From: Burkholderiaceae bacterium
GTDB lineage: Bacteria > Pseudomonadota > Gammaproteobacteria > Burkholderiales > Burkholderiaceae
Assembly (NCBI GenBank): GCA_023253905.1
Contig: JALREG010000372.1
Span: 1-13,836 of the forward strand
Length of the DNA stretch: 13,836 nt
Direction: 5' to 3'
In this document: piece after piece, positions 6,456 through 13,228 of the stretch
Position numbering within the stretch: the stretch's first letter is position 1
Layout of the letters: every line of letters starts with the position of its first letter
The notes under the pieces: generated by a model
The model's database searches: none
The model's input: the letters and a program-made list of their open reading frames with translations, nothing else
Told to the model about the DNA's origin: nothing
Translations under genes and position numbers: made by a program

Positions 6456-7531
6456 ACATGTATTCGAGCCCAGAGATCGAGCGCCTGCTTGCCGCGCCCG
6501 CGCCCGACTGCGTGGAGCTGATGCGGCATGGATCGAAATCTTTTTTTGCGGCCTCGCGGCTGCTGCCTGCGCGTTATCGCGAGGCCGCGGTCTCGCTCTA
6601 CGCGTTCTGTCGTGTGGCTGACGACGAGGTCGATGGGAGTGGCGCAAGCCCCGATACGCTTGCCGCGCTCCATCGCAGGTTGGACGCGGTGTATGCCGGT
6701 ACGCCTCACGCGATCGCGGCCGATCAGGCGTTCGCGCGCGTGGTGCATCGCTATCGGTTACCCCGCCGCATCCCGCTTGCGCTACTGGAAGGTTTTCAGT
6801 GGGACGCGCAGGGTCGGCGCTACCACACTTTCGAGGAGCTCCTGGACTACTGCGCCCGGGTGGCCGGTACAGTCGGGGCCATGATGGCGCTGGTGATGGA
6901 AGTACGCGATGAACGGGCGCTTGCGCGGGCCTGCGAATTGGGCGTGGCGATGCAGCTCACCAACATCGCGCGCGATGTTGGTGAGGACGCGCGCATGGGG
7001 CGCATCTATCTTCCGCTTGCGTGGCTCCGCGAAGAGGATCTGGATCCCGATGCGTGGCTCCTGGATCCGCGGTTCTCTGCCGCGATCGGACGCCTGGTCG
7101 AACGGCTGCTGCGCGAGGCTGACTTGCTTTATCGCCGGGCCGAAGAAGGGCTGTGGAATCTGCCGCGAGGTTGTCGTCCGGCGATCCTGGCGGCACGACT
7201 GATCTATTCCGACATCGGTGTGGAGATTCGCCGTGCCCGGCTCGATTCGGTGAACCGCCGCGCAGTGGTAAGTGGTCGCCGAAAGCTCATTCGTGTAGCG
7301 CAGAGCCTGCCATGTGCGTTGTCGGCGCCCCGCCGGCCACGCGGTCATCTGCCGCTTGAGGCGATCGGCTTTCTGGTCGAGGCGGCTCGCTCGGCGATCG
7401 CTGATCTGCCGCCGCGCAACGTCGCGGAAAAAGCCGCCTGGATGGTGAATCTGCTGGTGACAGTGGCCGAACGCGAGCGCTCAACGCAGGCGTGGCATCC
7501 GCCAGGGCAGCATCAGTCGGACCAGCGCTGA
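6452..7531 (+). CDS. crtB: Phytoene synthase
   Basis: CrtB condenses two geranylgeranyl diphosphates head-to-head to phytoene, the first committed carotenoid step. The 359-residue protein belongs to the squalene/phytoene synthase family. The first Asp-rich motif is in AFCRVADDEVDG (51-62, DxxxD at 57-61). The second is in QLTNIARDVGEDARMGRIYLP (168-188, with D175 and D179). The ATG overlaps the crtI stop (ATGA, 6452-6455); a second ATG two codons on is possible. It is somewhat longer than typical CrtB through a C-terminal tail after about residue 325. Its last 51 bases overlap the 3' end of crtC on the other strand, so the two operons collide tail to tail with no room for a conventional intergenic terminator. 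Confidence 0.95.
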   Translation: MNMYSSPEIERLLAAPAPDCVELMRHGSKSFFAASRLLPARYREAAVSLYAFCRVADDEVDGSGASPDTLAALHRRLDAVYAGTPHAIAADQAFARVVHRYRLPRRIPLALLEGFQWDAQGRRYHTFEELLDYCARVAGTVGAMMALVMEVRDERALARACELGVAMQLTNIARDVGEDARMGRIYLPLAWLREEDLDPDAWLLDPRFSAAIGRLVERLLREADLLYRRAEEGLWNLPRGCRPAILAARLIYSDIGVEIRRARLDSVNRRAVVSGRRKLIRVAQSLPCALSAPRRPRGHLPLEAIGFLVEAARSAIADLPPRNVAEKAAWMVNLLVTVAERERSTQAWHPPGQHQSDQR

Positions 7532-8713
7532 GCGCAGCCTGGGGCCGTTCAGTGTCTCGTGCACGGACACCACCTGCCGTCCGGCCACCGTGGACTCGGC
7601 AAGCGATCGCACATAAAACGGCGTGTCCTCCAACGTGCGGGTGATGTGTGGCGCAGGGCCTGTGCCTTCAGAGCGAATCGATCGGCCGATCCGCCAGCCG
7701 GTCCGGGCGAGTGCGTGCCGGGGCCCGGGATCGAACTCGGTCACCTGGCCGTCGGTCTGGAATCGGCGGGCGATGAGGTGCTCGCGGCCATCTCGGGTGC
7801 GCAGGTCATAGACCACTGCCGATGATCCATCGTCCAGGGTCGCGCGCGACCAGTCCCATTCGTCGTAGCGCGACTCGATCGGCTCATCGCCCTCATTTGA
7901 ATCCAGATAGCCGTGGCCCTGCCACTGGATGCCGGGCGAACCGAAGTCAACCGATATCCGCCCAGCAGGGGCGAGCGGGCCCCAACGATGGCGCCCCGAG
8001 GGATCGAGCGGAAGCTGCCAGTCGAACCAGCGCGGGGCGCTCAGACGAATCGTTCCACGTACCGCCAGCGGAATCGGCGCCGAGCGCTCATCGATCCGGA
8101 TCACGAGTTCTGAGCCCGTCCACTCGAGTGCGCTGGGACCAACTCTGAAAACGCTTGCACTGCGCTCGATGCTTGCGCGGCTGCGCTCGGTCATCGTCCA
8201 GCGCTTGCGTCCGGGCGTGTAGAGCGCCACATTGATTGCGCAGAAATTTTCCGGATCGACCGACGCGCCGGAGCGTGCAGCACGTTCGCGAGCCCAGGCG
8301 TAGTAGGGCGAGAACACGCTTCCGACAAAGGCGATCAGTGTGATTGCATGCCTGCCGCAGTCGCTCAGGCCGTCGACATACCACCAGAGATACGCACCCG
8401 AGCCGACCGTCTGGTCGAATCGAGGTGTGCCATCAGGGTTGCGGCCGCGAGCCGGCCCGACAGCGTGGCCATGGGCACGCCCGCCCCCGGGTGTGCACTG
8501 CCCCCCGCCAGGAACAGTCCCGGAATCGCCGTGGCGGCCGATGGTCTGCGAAAGGAGGACATCCAGCCGTGCGGGGCCATCCCGTAGAGCGCGCCCCCGC
8601 TCGCCGGAAAGCGTTGGTGAAATCGCTGCGGCGTGGTGCAGACCTGCGCCTCGCTCGCCGCTCGGATCGTGAGGCCACAGCGCTGGAGATGGGAGAAAGC
8701 GGCGGCTCGGCAT
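7481..8713 (-). CDS. crtC: Carotenoid 1,2-hydratase (hydroxyneurosporene synthase)
   Basis: CrtC adds water to the terminal 1,2 double bond of neurosporene or lycopene, the step before CrtD/CrtF. The conserved protein runs from about PRFDQTVGSGAYLWWYVDGL (97-116 of this frame), through LIAFVGSVFSPYYAWARER (126-144), NFCAINVALY (156-165) and GHGYLDSNEGDEP (266-278), to FYVRSLAES (366-374) and VHETLNGPRLRS (384-395). No ATG, GTG or TTG occurs in frame between codon 1 at 8713 and the GTG at 8317, which would cut off the conserved N-terminus. The ATG at 8713 does have GAGGAG 8 bases upstream. Using it gives 410 residues and a 349-base out-of-frame overlap with crtD, with a Pro/Gly/Arg-rich first 95 residues that may not be conserved. 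Function is sure; the start is not. Confidence 0.85.
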   Translation of the reverse strand: MPSRRFLPSPALWPHDPSGERGAGLHHAAAISPTLSGERGRALRDGPARLDVLLSQTIGRHGDSGTVPGGGQCTPGGGRAHGHAVGPARGRNPDGTPRFDQTVGSGAYLWWYVDGLSDCGRHAITLIAFVGSVFSPYYAWARERAARSGASVDPENFCAINVALYTPGRKRWTMTERSRASIERSASVFRVGPSALEWTGSELVIRIDERSAPIPLAVRGTIRLSAPRWFDWQLPLDPSGRHRWGPLAPAGRISVDFGSPGIQWQGHGYLDSNEGDEPIESRYDEWDWSRATLDDGSSAVVYDLRTRDGREHLIARRFQTDGQVTEFDPGPRHALARTGWRIGRSIRSEGTGPAPHITRTLEDTPFYVRSLAESTVAGRQVVSVHETLNGPRLRSALVRLMLPWRMPRLR

Positions 8714-9909
8714 TGTTCGATCTCCTCGGCGGCAGGCGCAGACTGGTCGCCGCGTGCGGGCGCGTTAATGAGGCAAAACAGGCGCTCGGGTTGTCCGGAG
8801 GGCATCGTTTCGACGCCTGTTCGGTCCTGTGCGCATAGATAAAGCGTGGGCTGCCGGGGCAGTCGACCTTGCCGGAAGATGTCGTCGAACTCGGTGGCAT
8901 AGTCCGGCTGAAAAAATACGTTGTGATAGCTGAGGTCAAAGCCGTCAGCGACCCCGTGAATCGCAAAGGTGAGTGCTGACAGGGAGCGCGGTGACAGGCC
9001 ATCGGACCGAACTGCCGGACGCACAGCCGCTCCAAGGAGGCCACCGGCGAGTGCCTGCGCGTCGCCGTTGAACACGACCGCATCCGCGGTGATTGGGGTG
9101 CCGTCATCGAGGGTCACGCCACTTGCGCGTCCGGCGCTCACATCGATCGACCGGACGCCGCACCCCAGCCGCAAATCGACTCCCAGTCGGCGGGCAGTCC
9201 GCTCAATCCGCGTGGCCACCGCCTGCATGCCGCCATCGGCCGCCCACACCCCGCGCAGCTCAACATAGGCGATCAACGCGAGGGTGGCGGGTGCCTCCCA
9301 GGGTGAGCCGCCGCAGTAGGTTGCATAGCGCGCGAACAATTGACGCAGACGCGGATCGTGGAAGTGTCGAGAGAGGCTTCGCCAGAGGCTTGCAAAGGGT
9401 CCCAGCCCCGCCAGTAGCGCGAGCCCGCGGGCCCCCAGATCCTGGCTCATCGAGGCAAGCGTCGGTCGTTCGGCGCGGATGTAGGCGTGCTCAAGCGTGT
9501 GGTAGAGCTTGCGCGTTTCATCACAGAAAGCGAGAAATCTGGCCGCTTCGGCGGCACCCGCAAGCTTGCCGATCGCGTCAGCCGATGCTTCAGGATTCGC
9601 GTGCAGATCCAGTTGCTCACCTGCCGACCAGGCGTGGCGCGCAATGACCGGCAGCGGGCGGAGGGTGAGCGTACCGTCTTCGAAGCGCTCGCCGCAGTCC
9701 GCCAGCAGCTGATCGAAGACCCAGCGCATGGTGAGTACCGTGGGACCCGCGTCGATTCGTACCGGACCGACTTCATGCTGATGAATCTTGCCGCCGGTCA
9801 CGCGTGCGCGCTCAAGCAACGTGACCTCAACGCCCTGGCGAGCGAGGTCACAGGCGGCGGCGAGTCCGCCCGCGCCTGCGCCAATCACAATCACGCGTCT
9901 TGCGCTCAT
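8365..9909 (-). CDS. crtD: Hydroxy/methoxyneurosporene desaturase
   Basis: CrtD introduces the 3,4 double bond into 1-hydroxy or 1-methoxy carotenoids on the way to spheroidene or spirilloxanthin. The 514-residue flavoprotein is a paralogue of CrtI. It starts RVIVIGAGAGGLAAACDLA (5-23, GxGxxG at 10-15), continues VTGGKIHQHEVGPVRIDAGP, and ends with the phytoene-dehydrogenase signature GLFLAGGSAHPGAGVPMATL. It is CrtD rather than a second CrtI because of its position beside crtC and crtA and the GPVRIDAGPTVLTMRWVFD segment. The ATG overlaps the crtA stop as ATGA (9906-9909); no strong Shine-Dalgarno is present, so reinitiation is likely. The 3' end contains the alternative-frame N-terminus of crtC. 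Confidence 0.9.
   Translation of the reverse strand: MSARRVIVIGAGAGGLAAACDLARQGVEVTLLERARVTGGKIHQHEVGPVRIDAGPTVLTMRWVFDQLLADCGERFEDGTLTLRPLPVIARHAWSAGEQLDLHANPEASADAIGKLAGAAEAARFLAFCDETRKLYHTLEHAYIRAERPTLASMSQDLGARGLALLAGLGPFASLWRSLSRHFHDPRLRQLFARYATYCGGSPWEAPATLALIAYVELRGVWAADGGMQAVATRIERTARRLGVDLRLGCGVRSIDVSAGRASGVTLDDGTPITADAVVFNGDAQALAGGLLGAAVRPAVRSDGLSPRSLSALTFAIHGVADGFDLSYHNVFFQPDYATEFDDIFRQGRLPRQPTLYLCAQDRTGVETMPSGQPERLFCLINAPARGDQSAPAAEEIEQCRAAAFSHLQRCGLTIRAASEAQVCTTPQRFHQRFPASGGALYGMAPHGWMSSFRRPSAATAIPGLFLAGGSAHPGAGVPMATLSGRLAAATLMAHLDSTRRSARVRISGGMSTA
8722..8727 (-). promoter_or_regulatory. Candidate ribosome-binding site of crtC inside crtD
   Basis: On the minus strand GAGGAG lies 8 bases before the ATG at 8713. 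In crtD the same bases encode AEEIE, so the purine run could be chance. It matters because this ATG is the only canonical start upstream of the conserved CrtC domain. Confidence 0.4.
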
Positions 9910-10721
9910 ACCGTGCTGCTCAGTCGCTCGCCTGCTTCGTGGCGCGGGGCTCGGTCCAACCGTTGGCTGAGCTCAGGGTCGGCATCTGGCCAGCGCCCGC
10001 CGACCTCGAGCACACGAAACCGTGTGAACATGGATTCTGTGAAAAATCCCTGCGCATAGGCCTGGCGGATGGCCTCCAGATGGGCGCCGCTCCGTGCGTA
10101 AGCGTCCATTGCCGCTTGGTCATGCCAGAGGCTGAATGTGGCCTGCCGCAGTAGTGGCGCCTCGCCCAGCCCAACCGCAAACAGACATCCAGGTGCCCGA
10201 GCAAGTGAGACCTCGGCAGCGGGCGAGAGCGACCAGAACCGGCGTGCGAGCTGGGGGCGGATCGAGGCCCGCGTGAGCGAGGCCACCAGGGTATCGGGGG
10301 GCGGTGCGACATCGGCGTGGGCGACCGCAAGGCGGTGACCTGACCAGCTCCCACGGCTCGCGAGCGGCTCGAGCAGCACGGTGAGCCACTGCTCGGCGCG
10401 GTCTTTCCAACGCGCGACCTCGGCGGACCGGGCCAGCCAGTCGCGGGCGGAGTCGGTGTGGTCGAACGCGCAGAATAGCCCGAGCCGGTTCCACGCTGGG
10501 CGGAGACCGAAGCCGCCGTTGTGGCCGCTACCCAGAACCTTCCGCCAGCGCATCGCCGGGGTGGTGGGTGGGGTGAGCGGGCCCTGGACCAGTTGCGCGA
10601 GGCCCCATGCGATATAGGCGGGGCGCCATACCGCCAACACCAACGCGACGCTGGTTGCCGCGGAGTCGGCATCCGACCCGGCCCGCCGGTCGGAGATCTC
10701 TGCCGCGCTTGCCTCAGGCAC
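9906..10721 (-). CDS. crtA: Spheroidene monooxygenase
   Basis: CrtA ketolates C-2 of spheroidene (and of spirilloxanthin intermediates) with O2, giving spheroidenone-type pigments; the Rhodobacter enzyme is reported to be heme-dependent. The 271-residue product matches the family in VLGSGHNGGFGLRPAWNRLG (62-81), SLARAPGCLFAVGLGEAPLL (about 173-192), ATFSLWHDQAAMDAYARSGA (196-215) and GFFTESMFTRFRVLEVGG (about 225-242). The start is a GTG at 10721 that overlaps the end of ppsR by 8 bases. There is no clear Shine-Dalgarno, so translation probably depends on ribosomes finishing ppsR. The stop overlaps crtD by 4 bases. Its presence implies that the organism meets oxygen while pigmented. Confidence 0.86.
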   Translation of the reverse strand: MPEASAAEISDRRAGSDADSAATSVALVLAVWRPAYIAWGLAQLVQGPLTPPTTPAMRWRKVLGSGHNGGFGLRPAWNRLGLFCAFDHTDSARDWLARSAEVARWKDRAEQWLTVLLEPLASRGSWSGHRLAVAHADVAPPPDTLVASLTRASIRPQLARRFWSLSPAAEVSLARAPGCLFAVGLGEAPLLRQATFSLWHDQAAMDAYARSGAHLEAIRQAYAQGFFTESMFTRFRVLEVGGRWPDADPELSQRLDRAPRHEAGERLSSTV

Positions 10722-12123
10722 CGCTGTCGTCGGGGTCGGGACCTTCGATCCCGTAGCGGCGAAGCTTTACGTACAGGCTCTGTCGTGAGAGTCCCAGCAT
10801 GTCGGCCGCCGAGGCGCGGTTGTTACGTGTGATCTTGAGCGCGGCCTCGATACAGAGCCGTTCAATGAGATCGACGGTTTCCCCGACGATGTCTTTCAAC
10901 GGCATCCGGCCCACCAGCGCGGCGAGATCGCTGCTGGATCGCGTGACGGCGGTGGGCTCGTCCTGCGCGCCCAGTCGACGGCCGGTATCGCGGACCACGA
11001 AGGCGAGGTAGGGGTCGCTTTCGCTCGCGACCGCCACGCCCGAAATTTCGACCGGAACCGGAATGCCGCCGCTTCCCACCAGCCGGGTAGCGAACAGCCG
11101 GATGGTGCCGCCTTGCGCGAGGCTGTTGATGAGCACGGCGAGGTCGGTGTTCGAGCGTCCCAGCCAGCGGTTGAGCGGCTCGCCGATGATCTGCCCTGCA
11201 TGCGCCATCTGGATCATTTCAACGAAGGCTGGGTTGGCGCTCTGGATGAGGCCCCTCGCGTCGGTGAGCACCACGCCGTCACTGAACTGACGGATGGCTT
11301 CAAGGATGGACGCATCTTCGCCTGTGAAGGCAAGCCGCGACTCGGGTTCGAGCCGCAGCAGCACCATGGTCTCCTCTTCCTGCCGCAGACTGGAGATGAA
11401 CAGGTGCGCAGGCTTCTTGTCATGCCCGAATTTGAGAGTGAGTTCGGCGGGCCTGCCAGATCCGATCACTTGCTCGACGGTGACACGAAAGGCCGCGGTA
11501 GCCTTGGGGCCCAGAAAGCTATCGATCGTGCGGGTGGCGAGCGTTTCGCGATCGAGTCCGAAGTAGAGCGAGGCAGCGCGGTTGGCCTCGACCACCGTGT
11601 GCTCGTCGGGCTGAACGATCAGAATGGGATCACGGATGACATCGAGCAGCTGCCGGTGCTGGTTCTCGATTCGGCGAAGGCGCAGGTAGTCGGTTTCCAT
11701 CCGCTGCTGCGCCTCAAGGAGGCGCGCCTGCAGCGAGGCCACTACGCGAAGGTCGCGCCCCACCGCCACCATTTGTCCGGAATCGCCTACCCGGATCAGG
11801 GAAAACAGGATGGGGATGTCGCGCCCGGCGGCGTCGATATGGTTGATATGCCGCCAGCGCGAGGTGCGCCGTCCGGCACCAGCCTCACGCAGCAGTTCGT
11901 CGACCTTGGGCCGACTTTCGCTCGTCACCACCTGCGACCATGGCTGACCTGCCCAGTGCTGGATGTCCTGGGTGGGCCAGTCGTCGGTACCCATGGACAC
12001 GCTGACGATCACGCCATCGGAATCGAGTACCAGGGCGATGTCGGACGCAGCCTCGACCAGCGCGGCGCTGGCTTCTGCGTCGAGTGCGGCGAGTTTGCCG
12101 CGGGATTCGTCAGCGTATCCCAA
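10714..12123 (-). CDS. ppsR: PpsR/CrtJ photosynthesis gene regulator
   Basis: PpsR/CrtJ is the PAS-containing, oxygen/light-responsive regulator that binds TGT-N12-ACA sites in bch, crt and puc promoters. The 469-residue protein has an N-terminal domain (about 15-125), a Q-linker helix (about 128-160, LQARLLEAQQRMETDYLRLR), two PAS domains (about 158-260 and 272-382) and a C-terminal Fis-type helix-turn-helix (ALKITRNNRASAADMLGLSR, 428-447). The only cysteine is C424, just before the helix-turn-helix, at the place of the redox-active cysteine of Rhodobacter PpsR/CrtJ; the second, inter-PAS cysteine is missing. The start is TTG at 12123 with GGAG 7 bases upstream; the next ATG (codon 44) would delete part of the N-domain. 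It overlaps ppaA by 14 bases. Confidence 0.94.
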   Translation of the reverse strand: MGYADESRGKLAALDAEASAALVEAASDIALVLDSDGVIVSVSMGTDDWPTQDIQHWAGQPWSQVVTSESRPKVDELLREAGAGRRTSRWRHINHIDAAGRDIPILFSLIRVGDSGQMVAVGRDLRVVASLQARLLEAQQRMETDYLRLRRIENQHRQLLDVIRDPILIVQPDEHTVVEANRAASLYFGLDRETLATRTIDSFLGPKATAAFRVTVEQVIGSGRPAELTLKFGHDKKPAHLFISSLRQEEETMVLLRLEPESRLAFTGEDASILEAIRQFSDGVVLTDARGLIQSANPAFVEMIQMAHAGQIIGEPLNRWLGRSNTDLAVLINSLAQGGTIRLFATRLVGSGGIPVPVEISGVAVASESDPYLAFVVRDTGRRLGAQDEPTAVTRSSSDLAALVGRMPLKDIVGETVDLIERLCIEAALKITRNNRASAADMLGLSRQSLYVKLRRYGIEGPDPDDSGA

Positions 12124-12991
12124 CCGAATGCTCCGTTAACAGCCGGACTGCCCGGTTGAGCGCGTCGGTCGCATCGCCCGATACGATATCCGCGTCCAGG
12201 CGCTCAACAAGCTTTGGAAAGAACGGGACGGCTGCGCCGCCCACCATGATTGTGGGTCGAAAACCGCGGCAGGCATTGCGCACGCGCAGGATAAGGGCCC
12301 CCGCCGAACGCAGATCAGTCTCGGAGTTGAGTGAGAGCCCGATCAGGGCAGGCCTCATGGCGGTGATCTGGCTGACCAGTGCGGCGTCGTCGCCGTGGCC
12401 CAGCTTGGTGCGCCAGCCGGCCCTTGCAAAAAACGCCCTGACCATTTGTACGCCCAGCCGGTGGGTGGCGCCTGGCATGGTGCAGAAAAACGCTGAGGGT
12501 GGGCTGGTTTCCGGGGCGGAGGTGGCGGACGTGTCGGGCAGTCCCATGCACTGGAAGTCATCGAGCAGGCTTGAAAAAAGCTGTTGCAGATGACCCAGTG
12601 CGATCGTGACATCGGTGAAACTCAGCCGGTCGTCGCTCCAGCCCTGGCCCAGATGCTGCGCGGCCGGCTGGATGACTTGCAGAAAGATGGCTTCGATCGG
12701 TACGCCGCTTTCGCGCATCTGCGCGACGAGGGCACCAGCGGCCTCGCCCTCGCCCTGCTGGCAGAGTTCCGCGAGCTCGAGCGCATGCACGAGGAGCGGC
12801 CCCACCCGCGGCGGTCCGTCGCCCAGATTCATTGATGCGACCGGTCTGCCCGGCCAGGCGCTGCGATCATTCGGCAGCACAGGACCAGGGCCGCAGGCAA
12901 GACGGGTCAGGCGTGGAACCACCTCGGTGAGAAGCAATTCCAGCAATGGCTCGCCAGGTTGATCCAGAACGCCGGACTGCCCTGACTTCAT
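12110..12991 (-). CDS. ppaA: PpaA/AerR cobalamin-binding PpsR antagonist
   Basis: PpaA/AerR proteins bind cobalamin and modulate PpsR/CrtJ, acting as light- or oxygen-responsive antirepressors. The 293-residue product has a helical domain with LGQGWSDDRLSFTDVTIALG (114-133), the cap region of B12-binding proteins. A Rossmann-like domain follows with PGATHRLGVQMV (173-184), IGLSLNSE (217-224) and MVGGAAVPFF (249-258). H177 in T-H-x-x-G stands where the histidine of the DxHxxG motif would be. The ATG at 12991 is chosen for a near-perfect AAGGAGGT 4 bases upstream. The frame is open a further 44 codons, to a GTG at 13123. It is the first gene of the overlapping ppaA-ppsR-crtA-crtD-crtC operon. 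Confidence 0.9.
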   Translation of the reverse strand: MKSGQSGVLDQPGEPLLELLLTEVVPRLTRLACGPGPVLPNDRSAWPGRPVASMNLGDGPPRVGPLLVHALELAELCQQGEGEAAGALVAQMRESGVPIEAIFLQVIQPAAQHLGQGWSDDRLSFTDVTIALGHLQQLFSSLLDDFQCMGLPDTSATSAPETSPPSAFFCTMPGATHRLGVQMVRAFFARAGWRTKLGHGDDAALVSQITAMRPALIGLSLNSETDLRSAGALILRVRNACRGFRPTIMVGGAAVPFFPKLVERLDADIVSGDATDALNRAVRLLTEHSVGIR

Positions 12992-12995
12992 GGGG

Positions 12996-13003
12996 ACCTC
13001 CTT
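12996..13003 (-). promoter_or_regulatory. Strong ribosome-binding site of ppaA
   Basis: On the minus strand AAGGAGGT is followed by four C residues and the ATG at 12991. It is the strongest Shine-Dalgarno noticed in the window and fixes the main ppaA start 44 codons inside the longer open frame. Confidence 0.8.
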
Positions 13004-13171
13004 GGGAACACCGGATCGGGCGGGCGAGTGCCAGCCGACAGTGTCCCTGTCTACCGTCGACTTTTGCCGATTCCGGGCGCTGTGTCCAGCGCCGTTTGAA
13101 TCGCCTAGTAACGGCATCCTCACAGAAGTTTCCCCGTGTTCAATATCTGTCTCCCGCTGTCTTGGACAGTA

Positions 13172-13200
13172 ATCATGGTCCGGTCGGGTGGGTTTGTCAA
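13172..13200 (-). promoter_or_regulatory. Predicted ppaA-ppsR-crtADC promoter
   Basis: On the minus strand TTGACA (13200 to 13195), a perfect -35, is followed after 17 bases by CATGAT (13177 to 13172), a 4/6 -10. The -35 is the outer half of the left PpsR-type box, so autoregulation by PpsR is expected. Predicted start is near 13165, giving a leader of about 175 bases before the ppaA ATG. Confidence 0.6.
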
Positions 13201-13228
13201 TTGCACTGGACGTAAATCAAAGTTGACA
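13195..13228. promoter_or_regulatory. Double, interlocked PpsR/CrtJ operator
   Basis: Two PpsR-type boxes overlap by two bases: TGTCAATTGCACTGGACG (13195-13212) and CGTAAATCAAAGTTGACA (13211-13228). Each has the 12-base spacing, one perfect outer half (TGTCAA or TTGACA) and one degenerate inner half. The inner halves meet in a shared palindromic ACGT (13210-13213). The whole element is symmetric about 13211.5, and its two ends are the -35 hexamers of the divergent ppaA and bchF promoters. Confidence 0.72.

Noticed and set aside
11113..12159. 348-codon plus-strand open frame opposite ppsR
   Set aside because: Composition typical of an antisense shadow; the PAS and helix-turn-helix domains of PpsR explain the stretch.
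12992..13190. Cobalamin riboswitch in the ppaA leader
   Set aside because: Considered because PpaA binds B12, but no B12-box-like sequence or multi-stem layout was recognised.
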